DNA of 64,000 bases from assembly GCA_902779395.1 (NCBI GenBank), contig CACZBK010000010.1, positions 1 through 64,000 of the forward strand, written 5' to 3'. Positions 39,421 through 48,384 of the stretch are shown here, one piece after another. A program made the position numbers and the translations under genes. This DNA is from an uncultured Lachnospiraceae bacterium (GTDB lineage Bacteria > Bacillota > Clostridia > Lachnospirales > Lachnospiraceae). Position 1 is the first letter of the stretch. Each line of letters opens with the position of its first letter. The notes under the pieces were generated by a model, which did no database searches, had not been told where the DNA came from, and saw nothing but the letters and a program-made list of their open reading frames with translations.

Positions 39421-40593
39421 ATGTACGAGGCAAATATTACCGAAGATATCATAAATATAGGTGTTGATGATAAGAATATCAAAGTATTTGAAAACCAGTA
39501 CGAACTGCCCGACGGTATGGCATACAATTCATATCTGATCCTTGATGAGAAGGTATGTGTCTTAGACAGCGTGGATGCGGATGTGACCGGTGAGTGGCTG
39601 TCTGATCTGGATAAATACCTTGGAGGCAGGGACATAGATTATATAGTGGTACAGCATATGGAGCCGGACCATTCCGGGTCGCTTTTGGCGTTTCTGGATA
39701 AGTATCCAAATGCGAGGATAAAGACTTCCATGGCGGCCTCCAATATGATGAAGCAGTTTTTTGCTGCAGATCTGAGTAGCCGCACGGATATCATAAAAGA
39801 AGGCGAAAGCCTTGAACTGGGCAAGCATACGCTCAGCTTCATCGCAGCGCCCATGGTGCACTGGCCCGAAGTGATGATGACTTATGACGCATCATCAAAG
39901 ATACTCTTTTCCGCAGACGGATTCGGTAAATTCGGATACAAGGGCGCCGAGGCAGACGACTGGGCCTGCGAAGCGAGAAGATATTACTTTAATATAGTAG
40001 GAAAATACGGAGCGCAGGTGCAGGCAGTACTTAAAAAGCTTGCAGGTAAGGAGATAGAACACATCTGTCCTCTTCACGGACCGGTGCTTCCGGAAAACGA
40101 GCCCTTAAGCTTCTATATAGATAAGTATAAGACCTGGTCGGCATATGAGCCCGAGGATGAAGGCGTGGCGATAATTTATGCGGGGATCCATGATACAGGC
40201 ACTAAGCCTGCAGCGCTTAAACTTAAGGAAATACTGGAAGCAAAAGGCGTTAAGTGCGGCGTGACCAACTTAACCGAGGATGATCTGCACGAAGGAGTGG
40301 AGGATGCCTTCCGCTACAGTAAGATGGTACTGTGCGCATCTTCCTATGATGCCGATGTTTTCCCGCCTATGCGCGCATTTCTTAATGTACTTAGCATAAA
40401 GGCATATCAGAAGCGAAAAGTTGCACTGGTGGAGAACGGCAGCTGGGCGCCCACCGCCGGCCGAGTGATGAAGCAGTATATCGAGGGCTTTAAGGATGTG
40501 GAACTTGTGGAGCCCATGGTAACCATTAAGTCTACGCTTAAGGAAGAAAACATAGAGCAGCTTAAGGCGCTGGCAGAGGAATTGGTGAAATAA
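39421..40593 (+). CDS. fprA: FprA-type flavodiiron protein
   Basis: A 390-residue A-type flavoprotein. The N-terminal metallo-beta-lactamase-like domain has the di-iron ligands HMEPDHSG (near residue 79, HxExDH), VHWPE (near 147), the Asp of FSADGFG (near 166) and the His of CPLHGP (near 224). The C-terminal flavodoxin domain (about 252-390) has YAGIHDTGT and SSYDADVFPPM. It reduces O2 to water or NO to N2O in the cytosol and protects strict anaerobes. All ligands are present. Strong ribosome site GGGGAGG, own promoter and no cofactor partner (rubredoxin) next to it. Confidence 0.93.
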   Translation: MYEANITEDIINIGVDDKNIKVFENQYELPDGMAYNSYLILDEKVCVLDSVDADVTGEWLSDLDKYLGGRDIDYIVVQHMEPDHSGSLLAFLDKYPNARIKTSMAASNMMKQFFAADLSSRTDIIKEGESLELGKHTLSFIAAPMVHWPEVMMTYDASSKILFSADGFGKFGYKGAEADDWACEARRYYFNIVGKYGAQVQAVLKKLAGKEIEHICPLHGPVLPENEPLSFYIDKYKTWSAYEPEDEGVAIIYAGIHDTGTKPAALKLKEILEAKGVKCGVTNLTEDDLHEGVEDAFRYSKMVLCASSYDADVFPPMRAFLNVLSIKAYQKRKVALVENGSWAPTAGRVMKQYIEGFKDVELVEPMVTIKSTLKEENIEQLKALAEELVK

Positions 40594-40617
40594 GAGAATC
40601 CTTCGGTGAGCGTGTCA

Positions 40618-40644
40618 TTGACAAAAGTTATAAAAACTTATAAA
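40618..40644 (+). promoter_or_regulatory. Candidate promoter of the activase gene
   Basis: TTGACA (40618-40623) followed after 15 bases by TATAAA (40639-40644). The -35 is perfect but the spacer is short. It lies 113 bases upstream of the start; the remaining intergenic DNA shows no other clear signal. Confidence 0.35.
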
Positions 40645-40756
40645 AGGGTATTCCGGATACAGCAACTTATGGACATTTATCATTTCTTCTGCCGCGTTTT
40701 GATGAATTTGTAAAGAATATGAGATAAGTGTAACGAATATATTAAAGAGGTAAGTT

Positions 40757-43700
40757 ATGGAAAAGATTTATGTGGGTATCGATGTAGGATCCACGACCAC
40801 AAAGATAGCGATAACAAAGGAAGGCGAGCTTACTTATCATAAATACATCAGGCATTTCGCAAGGCAGAGAGAAAGCATAATAAACCTTCTGGAAGAAGCA
40901 AAGGATGAACTGGCCGGAAAAGACATAATAATGTGCATGACCGGTTCGGGTGCGAGACACCTGGCAGAGGGACTGGGCGTTCCCTTCACCCAGGAGGTGG
41001 TGGCCAATTCACTTGCCTTAAAGCGCATATATCATCATATAGGCACGGCTATAGAGCTGGGCGGTCAGGATGCAAAGATCATCTTCTTTAAGGATGATGA
41101 TAACGGCGAGCCCCAGGTATTTGACATGCGAATGAACGGAAGCTGCGCAGGCGGTACCGGCGCATTCATCGATGAGGTGGCTACCGTACTTAATATTCCT
41201 GCTACGGAGCTTAATGCGGCAGCAGAGCGCGGCAGCAGCGTTTACGATATTTCCGGCCGCTGCGGCGTGTTCGCAAAGACAGATATACAGGCGCTCTTAA
41301 ACCAGGGCGTAAAGAAGGAAGACATAGCGCTTTCTTCCTATCATGCGATAGCAAAGCAGACCATCGGCGGTCTTTCACAGGGACTGGAGATAAAAGCTCC
41401 CGTAGCTTTTGAAGGCGGCCCGCTTACCTTTCATCCCCGTCTGGGTAAGGTTTTCAAGGAAAGACTGGAACTTACGGATGATGACGTGATCATCCCCGAG
41501 CATCCGGAGATGATGGTGGCCTACGGCGCTTCACTTTCTATAGAAGAGCTGCATCAAAATGCTGAAAGCCGCAGGGTCGAAGATCTGATCGAAGGCTTAA
41601 AGGGCCTTAAGAACCTTGATGAGAAGGCTTCCGAAAAGGGACAGAGATATTTTGACAGTGACAGCGAGAGAGAGGCATTTGCGAAAAGGCACAAAAAGCC
41701 CGATATGCCTTCATATCAGCCTAAAAAGGGTGAAAAGTTAAGGGTTTATCTGGGTATCGACTCCGGCTCCACCACTACCAAGCTGGTACTGATGAACGAA
41801 CAGGAGGAGCTGATAGATTCCTTTTATGCCTCCAATAAGGGCAATCCCCTGGATGTGGCAAAGAAGGCGCTCCTTGATATGTATGATAAATATGAAAAGG
41901 CCGGAGCAGAGCTTGAGATAATAGCGGCTGCATCTACCGGTTACGGAGAGTTCCTGTTCAATAAGGCTTTCCGCACCGAGACCCATCTGGTGGAGACCGT
42001 GGCGCATGCGCTGGCAGCCTCACATTATTTCGGTGAGGATACCAGTTTTATACTGGATATAGGCGGACAGGATATGAAGGCCATCTGGCTGGAGAAGGGC
42101 ATCATCACAAACATAGTGGTGAACGAAGCCTGCTCCTCCGGCTGCGGATCCTTCCTCGAAAACTTTGCACATACATTGAATATAAAGACCGAAGAGATAG
42201 CAACTGCGGCCTTCCGTTCCGATGCGCCTGCCAAACTGGGCAGCCGCTGCACCGTATTCATGAACAGCTCGATAATCACCGAGCAGCGTAACGGCAGCCA
42301 GCCGGATGATATAATGGCGGGCCTCTGCCGTTCCATCATAGAGAACGTATTCACCAAGGTTATCCGTGTTTCCAATATAGATTCGCTTGGAAAGAAGATA
42401 GTGGTACAGGGCGGTACTTTCCAGAATGATGCGGTACTGCGCGCTATGGAGCAGTACGTGGGCCGCGAGGTAACACGTGCGCCTTACGCGGGACTGATGG
42501 GAGCTATAGGCTGTGCGCTCACCGCAAAGGAAACGGCAGCAGTAAAGGGCTTTAAGGGAACCTTCTTAAGTAAAAAAGAACTGCAGGAATTTTCCTATAA
42601 ACAGCAGGCCAATTCTCCCTGTCCATACTGCACGAATCACTGTAACCGCACTATACTTACCTTCTCATCCGGCGAAAGCTGGGTGACCAACAACCGCTGC
42701 GAGAAGGGTGAGGTGCTGGGCGATCCCAAGGATAAGGCTACGCAGCAGCGCATCAAGGACATAGTTAATAAGTCCGATAAACCGGTCAATATGTACGAAA
42801 CAAGGAAGAGACTGCAGAACATGGATTATCCCTTCGAGCAGCTCCTTCCTGATCAGAATATAACCATAGGTATACCCAGAGTGCTTAATTTTTGGGAGGG
42901 CATGCCTTTCTGGAGCACCTTCTGGAAATCGCTGGGCTTTGGCTTTAAGACCTCACCGGTAAGCACCCGCGCTATCTACGAAAACGGCATACATGCTGTG
43001 CCTTCCGATACGGAATGCTTCCCGGCCAAGCTGGTGCACGGGCATATACGCGAGTTGGTCAAGCTTAAGGTAGACCGCATCTTCATGCCCGAGATAGTGG
43101 TAATGCCTTCGGAAAATAAAGAGGAGACCAGCTTCTCACGCTGTGCATTGGTAAAGGGTTATCCCATCGTTATAAAGAATTCGGACAACCCTTATAAGAA
43201 ATACGGCGTTAAATTTGATTCGCCCTACTTCTACTGGTATTCCGATGAAGACAGGGAAAAGCAGCTCTGCGATTACATGAAGGAGACCTATAATATCGAA
43301 CCTTCGGTAACGGCCAGCGCTGTTGAGATGGCTGCGCGCGCGCAGAAGAATTACGATACGGAACTTAAGGCTGCAGGCAAGCTGGTACTTGAAGGCGTTG
43401 AGAAAAACGATGGCTTTGCCGTGGTGCTGGCCGGCAGGCCTTATCACAACGATCCGCTGGTAAACCACGAGCTGCCCGAACTTTTGGTAAGCATGGGCGT
43501 GCCGGTGCTGACTGCGGATTCACTGCCCGATCTGCCTGATGTGGAACTGCGCAAGTCGCGTATCGATATAGTAAATAACTTCCATGCGCGTATGCTGGGC
43601 AGCAGTATACTGGCTGCACAGAACGATCACCTGGAATATATACAGATAGTAAGCTTTGGCTGCGGACACGATGCGGTGCTCTCCGATGAGATAGTGCGTA

Positions 43701-45130
43701 TGATGAAGGAGATAAGCGGCAAGGCGCCTCTGATACTAAAGGTGGATGAGAGCGACGCCCAGGGACCTCTTCGCATACGTGTTAGAAGCTTTATCGAGAC
43801 CATACGCCGCAAGCGCAAATTAAATATAAAGGAAGAGGTGAAGCCGCTTCCCGATCCCTATCCCGTTAAGTTTACGAAGAAGGAACGCAAGATGCATACC
43901 GTGCTGGTGCCCAATTCATCACATGCATTCAGCCGTATAATGTCATCTGCCTTTGCTTCGCAGAATATAAAGACCGTGCCATTAGGCGTAGGCCGTACTG
44001 AGGCTGTGCGCCTGGGCAAGCGTTTTACGCACAATGATATATGCTTCCCTGCGCAGATAGTAATAGGCGAGATACTGGAAGCATTAAACAGCGGCAAATA
44101 CGATACGCACAATACATCGGTTGCGATGGCTAAATATCTGGGGTGCTGCCGTCTGCCGCACTATGCGACGATACTTCGTAAATCACTGGACGATGCGGGC
44201 TATGATTATGTTCCCATCATGACAAATGATGATATCGATCTGCACGACATGCATCCCGGCTTTAAGATAAACATGACTTCGCTGCTGCGCATATCGGTAT
44301 GTCTGCCCATGATAGACACGCTGGAAGAAATGCTCAGAAAGATCCGCCCTTACGAAAAGGTAAAGGGCAGCGCGGATGCTGCATTTGAGATAGCGATGGA
44401 CCAGCTCTGCGAAGGACTGGAAAAACACGGAACCTTTGGTGCGATGAGCGGCTTTAAGAAAGCGATGAAGACCCTGAGCGCAGTGGAATATGACAGATCT
44501 CATCCCAAGCCTACGGTGCTCATAGTGGGTGAGTATCTGCTGAACTTCCATCCCGGCGCAAATGATGAGATAGAGCGCTACCTGGAAGATAACGGTTTTG
44601 AGATCATCGAGGCAAAGATGACCGACGTTATACAGAAATCCTACTTCTGCCAGGGCAAGCAGATCACGGAGTTTAAGGTGCACCGTGACAAGGCGACCCG
44701 CTTCTGGAGCAATGTGGCAAACAAGTTCTTTAACTTTGCGCACTGGGTGACCGACAGACTGGCAAAGGATCAGGAGCTGCACGAGAAGGCAGTGCTGATG
44801 GATGAGCTGGCTGTGGATTCGGACGATGTTATACATCATACCTTTGATACCGGTGAAGGCATACTGATACCGGCGGAGATAATATACAATGCAAAGCACG
44901 GCTGCAAGAACTTCGTTATACTTCAGCCCTTCGGCTGCCTGCCTAACCACGTTATAGGCCGCGGCGTATGCAAGAAGCTTAAGGAAATGTTCCCGGATAT
45001 AGAGCTGCTGCCGCTGGATTACGACCCCGACGTAAGCCGTGCCAACATCGAGAACCGTCTGCAGATGCTGATCATGAACCAGAGGACGGAAGAGGTTTCA
45101 TCGGAAGCGGAAAAAGAAGGGAGCAGATAG
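40757..45130 (+). CDS. Giant acyl-CoA dehydratase activase (BadF/BcrA family, DUF2229)
   Basis: A 1457-residue fused protein of the BadF/BadG/BcrA/BcrD ATPase family. Two actin-like ATPase domains start with YVGIDVGSTTTK (residue 5) and YLGIDSGSTTTK (near 330). The [4Fe-4S] cysteines are in NGSCAGGTGAF and ACSSGCGSF, a cysteine cluster CPYCTNHCN lies near 620, then DUF2229 and a HgdB-like dehydratase-related C-terminal half. Such activases transfer an electron at the cost of ATP to 2-hydroxyacyl-CoA dehydratases. Large fused forms are widespread in clostridia but their target is unclear. No separate dehydratase genes are adjacent. Ribosome site AGAGG. Confidence 0.88.
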   Translation: MEKIYVGIDVGSTTTKIAITKEGELTYHKYIRHFARQRESIINLLEEAKDELAGKDIIMCMTGSGARHLAEGLGVPFTQEVVANSLALKRIYHHIGTAIELGGQDAKIIFFKDDDNGEPQVFDMRMNGSCAGGTGAFIDEVATVLNIPATELNAAAERGSSVYDISGRCGVFAKTDIQALLNQGVKKEDIALSSYHAIAKQTIGGLSQGLEIKAPVAFEGGPLTFHPRLGKVFKERLELTDDDVIIPEHPEMMVAYGASLSIEELHQNAESRRVEDLIEGLKGLKNLDEKASEKGQRYFDSDSEREAFAKRHKKPDMPSYQPKKGEKLRVYLGIDSGSTTTKLVLMNEQEELIDSFYASNKGNPLDVAKKALLDMYDKYEKAGAELEIIAAASTGYGEFLFNKAFRTETHLVETVAHALAASHYFGEDTSFILDIGGQDMKAIWLEKGIITNIVVNEACSSGCGSFLENFAHTLNIKTEEIATAAFRSDAPAKLGSRCTVFMNSSIITEQRNGSQPDDIMAGLCRSIIENVFTKVIRVSNIDSLGKKIVVQGGTFQNDAVLRAMEQYVGREVTRAPYAGLMGAIGCALTAKETAAVKGFKGTFLSKKELQEFSYKQQANSPCPYCTNHCNRTILTFSSGESWVTNNRCEKGEVLGDPKDKATQQRIKDIVNKSDKPVNMYETRKRLQNMDYPFEQLLPDQNITIGIPRVLNFWEGMPFWSTFWKSLGFGFKTSPVSTRAIYENGIHAVPSDTECFPAKLVHGHIRELVKLKVDRIFMPEIVVMPSENKEETSFSRCALVKGYPIVIKNSDNPYKKYGVKFDSPYFYWYSDEDREKQLCDYMKETYNIEPSVTASAVEMAARAQKNYDTELKAAGKLVLEGVEKNDGFAVVLAGRPYHNDPLVNHELPELLVSMGVPVLTADSLPDLPDVELRKSRIDIVNNFHARMLGSSILAAQNDHLEYIQIVSFGCGHDAVLSDEIVRMMKEISGKAPLILKVDESDAQGPLRIRVRSFIETIRRKRKLNIKEEVKPLPDPYPVKFTKKERKMHTVLVPNSSHAFSRIMSSAFASQNIKTVPLGVGRTEAVRLGKRFTHNDICFPAQIVIGEILEALNSGKYDTHNTSVAMAKYLGCCRLPHYATILRKSLDDAGYDYVPIMTNDDIDLHDMHPGFKINMTSLLRISVCLPMIDTLEEMLRKIRPYEKVKGSADAAFEIAMDQLCEGLEKHGTFGAMSGFKKAMKTLSAVEYDRSHPKPTVLIVGEYLLNFHPGANDEIERYLEDNGFEIIEAKMTDVIQKSYFCQGKQITEFKVHRDKATRFWSNVANKFFNFAHWVTDRLAKDQELHEKAVLMDELAVDSDDVIHHTFDTGEGILIPAEIIYNAKHGCKNFVILQPFGCLPNHVIGRGVCKKLKEMFPDIELLPLDYDPDVSRANIENRLQMLIMNQRTEEVSSEAEKEGSR

Positions 45131-45133
45131 ATC

Positions 45134-45994
45134 ATGGAAATGATAAAAGCAGGCCTTATACTTGAAGGCGGCGGCATGCGCGGCGCATACACCGCCGGTG
45201 TACTGGACTTTTTTATGGAAAAGGAGCTGTGGTTCGATCACAGCTACGGCGTATCTGCCGGAGCCTGCCATCTGTGCAGCTATATCTCAAAGCAGCCAGG
45301 CAGGGCTTTCAGGGTAGCGATAAACTATCTTGATGATGAAAACTACTGCAGCATGAAGAGCTTAAGAGAGACAGGGGATCTTTTCAACGCGAAGATGTGT
45401 TATGATACCATCCCCAATGAGCTGGATCTGTATGATTATGAGACCGCGGATAAATGGCCCGGTAAGGCATATGCGGTGGCTACCGATCTGGAGACCGGAA
45501 AGGCAGAGTACCTGCAGCTTAAGAATATGCGTGAGGATATAACGGCAGTGCAGGCATCCGCATCACTCCCGCTGGTATCCCGTAACGTGGAATACAAAGG
45601 AAAGCTTTATCTTGACGGAGGTATGGCGGATTCCATTCCTTTAAGAAAGTCGCTTCGCGACGGTAATAAAAAGAATGTGGTGGTACTTACCAGACCGGTG
45701 GATTACAGGAAGAAGCCCCAGTCTATAGCTAACCGTGAGCTTATGGCCTTAAGGTATCCCAAATACCCGGGCTTAAGAAGAGCCATGATACGCAGGCATG
45801 AAGTATATAATAAAACGCTTGATCTGATCGAACGTCTTGAAGCTGAAGGGAGGGTGTTTGTATTCCGCCCCGAAAAGCTGGTCAAGATCGAGCGTATCGA
45901 AAAGGATCCCAAAAAACTTAAAGTATTGTATCTACAGGGATATCATGATGCAGCCATTAATTATGAACTGCTGATGGACTATCTGAAAAAATGA
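45134..45994 (+). CDS. Patatin-like phospholipase
   Basis: A 286-residue patatin-family lipid acyl hydrolase, probably cytosolic or membrane-associated. The oxyanion loop is LEGGGMRGAYTAGVLD (near residue 10), the nucleophile Ser is in YGVSAGA (G-x-S-x-G, near 40) and the catalytic Asp is in YLDGGMADSIPL (D-G-G, near 160). Close to the YjjU/YlbK-type bacterial subgroup. It starts 3 bases after the activase stop (GGGAGC upstream), so the two are probably co-transcribed although no functional link is obvious. A terminator follows directly. Confidence 0.9.
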   Translation: MEMIKAGLILEGGGMRGAYTAGVLDFFMEKELWFDHSYGVSAGACHLCSYISKQPGRAFRVAINYLDDENYCSMKSLRETGDLFNAKMCYDTIPNELDLYDYETADKWPGKAYAVATDLETGKAEYLQLKNMREDITAVQASASLPLVSRNVEYKGKLYLDGGMADSIPLRKSLRDGNKKNVVVLTRPVDYRKKPQSIANRELMALRYPKYPGLRRAMIRRHEVYNKTLDLIERLEAEGRVFVFRPEKLVKIERIEKDPKKLKVLYLQGYHDAAINYELLMDYLKK

Positions 45995-46001
45995 TTCCGA
46001 A

Positions 46002-46030
46002 AACCACGGGACGGATCCCGTGGTTTTTAA
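46002..46030 (+). terminator. Terminator after the patatin gene
   Basis: A perfect 10-base stem AACCACGGGA (46002-46011) / TCCCGTGGTT (46016-46025), tetraloop CGGA, then TTTAA. It separates the activase/patatin transcript from the HD-GYP operon. Confidence 0.9.
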
Positions 46031-46056
46031 TGATACGTTATATAAATACGGAAAAC

Positions 46057-46086
46057 TTGCCTGATATCCTGTAAATATGGTATACT
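46057..46086 (+). promoter_or_regulatory. Promoter of the HD-GYP operon
   Basis: TTGCCT (46057-46062), 18-base spacer, TATACT (46081-46086), about 50-60 bases upstream of the first gene. No other promoter is visible before 56593, so it probably serves all four genes. Confidence 0.6.
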
Positions 46087-46146
46087 GTTCTTTTAGGAAA
46101 AAGGATTTTTCCGTAAAAATAGACATGTTTATGGGTGATCCGGCTG

Positions 46147-48369
46147 ATGGGTGAAAAAAAAGGAATTTACAAGCGTATCAGGGAGTATGTCTATAATCCT
46201 GCCATAGATATAAAGGAAAGGACCTTTATATTATTCTCCATTTCTGTTCTTTTTGCATTATTTGCAGCTATACCGACGGGTATCATCATGAAAGAGCCGT
46301 TATCGGCTACGATATCGACGATCGTCGGAGCAGTGCTTTTTACCGCATATGTGATATATTCCTTTAAAAAGAAACAGATAAGCAGGGCTAAGATATTTAT
46401 ATCGGTGGTCCTTATATTTGTTTTTCTTCCTGCCATGCTTTTTACAAACGGAGGTATAGAGGGAGGAACACCCATATGGCTCCTGTTGGGGACTATCTAT
46501 ATCGCTCTGATCCTGGAAGGCAGGATCAAGGTGATAATGCTCATATGCGAAGCGCTGGTAATGTGCATATGCTGGACAGTAGCTTATTATTATCCGGAAC
46601 TGATAACCGGATATACCAGGGAAGGTAATTATTTTGATACTATAGTGGCCCTGTTCATCGTAAGTGCCATTGTATATACGATGATAACTTTCCAGAATAC
46701 CATATTCCACAGGGAAGAGGCTCATAAGAATTCCAAAAGGCTTTTTGAACAGACAGCTACGGCACTTGTTAATGCGATAGATGCAAAAGATGTGTATACC
46801 CATGGTCATTCGGCACGTGTTGCGGAGTATTCAAGGAAGATCGCGGAACTGGCCGGAAAAAGTCCTGCCGAATGTGAAGAGATCTATTATGTGGCTCTGC
46901 TTCACGATGTCGGAAAGATAGGTGTTCCCGAGGCCATAATTAATAAAGAAGGCAAGCTTACACAGGAGGAATTCGAGAAGATAAAAGAGCATCCCGTAAT
47001 GGGATCGCAGATACTCCAGAGTATCACGGAGTATCCTTATATAAGCATAGGCGCTCATTTCCATCATGAGCGTTATGACGGAAAAGGATATCCCCTTGGG
47101 CTTAAGGGAACGGATATCCCTGAGATAGCCCGTATAGTTTCTGTTGCCGATGCATATGATGCCATGACATCAAAAAGAAGCTATCGTGACCCCATCCCTC
47201 AGGATAAGGTAAGGGAAGAATTCATAGAAGGTGCAGGCTCGCAGTTCGATCCGGAATTTGCCAATTATATGCGTCACCTGATCGATTTGGATACCGAGTA
47301 CGAGATGAAGGAGAGGGAGGAGATATCCGAGTATTCCGATAATGAAGAGCTGGTCATCGGAGAACATAAGGATCTTGTATCGGAAGGTATCGTCCTGACT
47401 GCAAATATGACGTACATAAGCCTTAAGGTCGATCCGGATATAAATACTCCCGGAAGCAGAGCGATCCCGTCGGTCTTACTCTTTGACTCGCTGGACGGTC
47501 GTTTCCATAATGATAAAAAGGATGTGGAGACTCTTTTGTATTTTGAATACTGCGAGACAGGATTTGACGGAGCATGCAGCGGATCCGGTATAAGAAAGAG
47601 CGAAACAGCAGAAAGCGACGGAGATGCGGGTCTTGCGGAAAACGAGTATAAGATCGAAGCTGTTAAGGTAAAGGACCATGCGCTTCTCAGGATAACAGGC
47701 AGGCATCATACACACGAGGTCATCATAGCTCTTCCCGACAGTTCCAGATTCGTATATGCGGGGCTTACCGGGGAACATTGTATAATAAGCAGGATACGGA
47801 CGGAAAAAGCCGAAGAGCCTGTCGGACCAGGCTATATCAGACGTATTGCGGAGGAGATCTCCTATATAAATGTACCGGAAGGAGATATTCCCAACGTGCA
47901 GGTGGACGGATACCGCAGTGAGTCCACAAAGGGTATTCCCATAGAGGACAGCATGACGATCATATTCCATACCATGAGCCTTCCTACGGCAAGGCTTGTG
48001 TGGCATTGTCCTTCCTATGTGATCTTTACTTCCGATGACGGTACGGTGAACGGTCCCGGATATAAGGAGTTTTCGCTTGTAAGGCTGGATGGAGAGAACT
48101 GGGAGGGTGAAAATCTTGCCGATAATGAGATCATAGTGAACAGGCAGGATTTTCGCGGCTGGGATTCCTGGAAGAAAATGAATAAAAAAGGTTATGACTG
48201 TACGGTTTCGTTTAACAGAAGAGGAAAGAAGATAGAATCGTATACCGAGAATGCCGGGATATTTATAAGGAATATCACGGAGATCAATGTTGAGGCGGAA
48301 GAGATATTCGTTGCGCTGTCAGGTGATCAGGTAGCGCTTACGAATATCAGGATTAAACATAAAGAGTAA
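46147..48369 (+). CDS. Membrane HD-GYP protein with orphan C-terminal domain (A)
   Basis: A 740-residue predicted cyclic di-GMP phosphodiesterase. About six membrane helices (residues about 25-190) form a MASE-like sensor. The HD-GYP domain (about 200-370) is complete: THGHSARVAEYS, LLHDVGKIGVP, HHERYDGKGYP, VADAYDAMTSKRSY and GSQFDPEF. Then comes a domain of about 340 residues (to the end) shared with the protein at 54187: both contain DIPNV-x-V-x-GYR, SDDG-x-VNG and TENAGIFI. I know no family for it. ATG 46147 or GTG 46135 may be the start; neither has a good ribosome site. First gene of a four-gene operon. Confidence 0.82.
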   Translation: MGEKKGIYKRIREYVYNPAIDIKERTFILFSISVLFALFAAIPTGIIMKEPLSATISTIVGAVLFTAYVIYSFKKKQISRAKIFISVVLIFVFLPAMLFTNGGIEGGTPIWLLLGTIYIALILEGRIKVIMLICEALVMCICWTVAYYYPELITGYTREGNYFDTIVALFIVSAIVYTMITFQNTIFHREEAHKNSKRLFEQTATALVNAIDAKDVYTHGHSARVAEYSRKIAELAGKSPAECEEIYYVALLHDVGKIGVPEAIINKEGKLTQEEFEKIKEHPVMGSQILQSITEYPYISIGAHFHHERYDGKGYPLGLKGTDIPEIARIVSVADAYDAMTSKRSYRDPIPQDKVREEFIEGAGSQFDPEFANYMRHLIDLDTEYEMKEREEISEYSDNEELVIGEHKDLVSEGIVLTANMTYISLKVDPDINTPGSRAIPSVLLFDSLDGRFHNDKKDVETLLYFEYCETGFDGACSGSGIRKSETAESDGDAGLAENEYKIEAVKVKDHALLRITGRHHTHEVIIALPDSSRFVYAGLTGEHCIISRIRTEKAEEPVGPGYIRRIAEEISYINVPEGDIPNVQVDGYRSESTKGIPIEDSMTIIFHTMSLPTARLVWHCPSYVIFTSDDGTVNGPGYKEFSLVRLDGENWEGENLADNEIIVNRQDFRGWDSWKKMNKKGYDCTVSFNRRGKKIESYTENAGIFIRNITEINVEAEEIFVALSGDQVALTNIRIKHKE

Positions 48370-48384
48370 AACCGGAGCGCTTGA

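Noticed and set aside
44183-44950. Minus-strand open frame of 255 codons inside the activase gene
   Set aside because: Antisense shadow: no initiation signal, no recognisable domain, and the plus-strand protein is conserved across this part.
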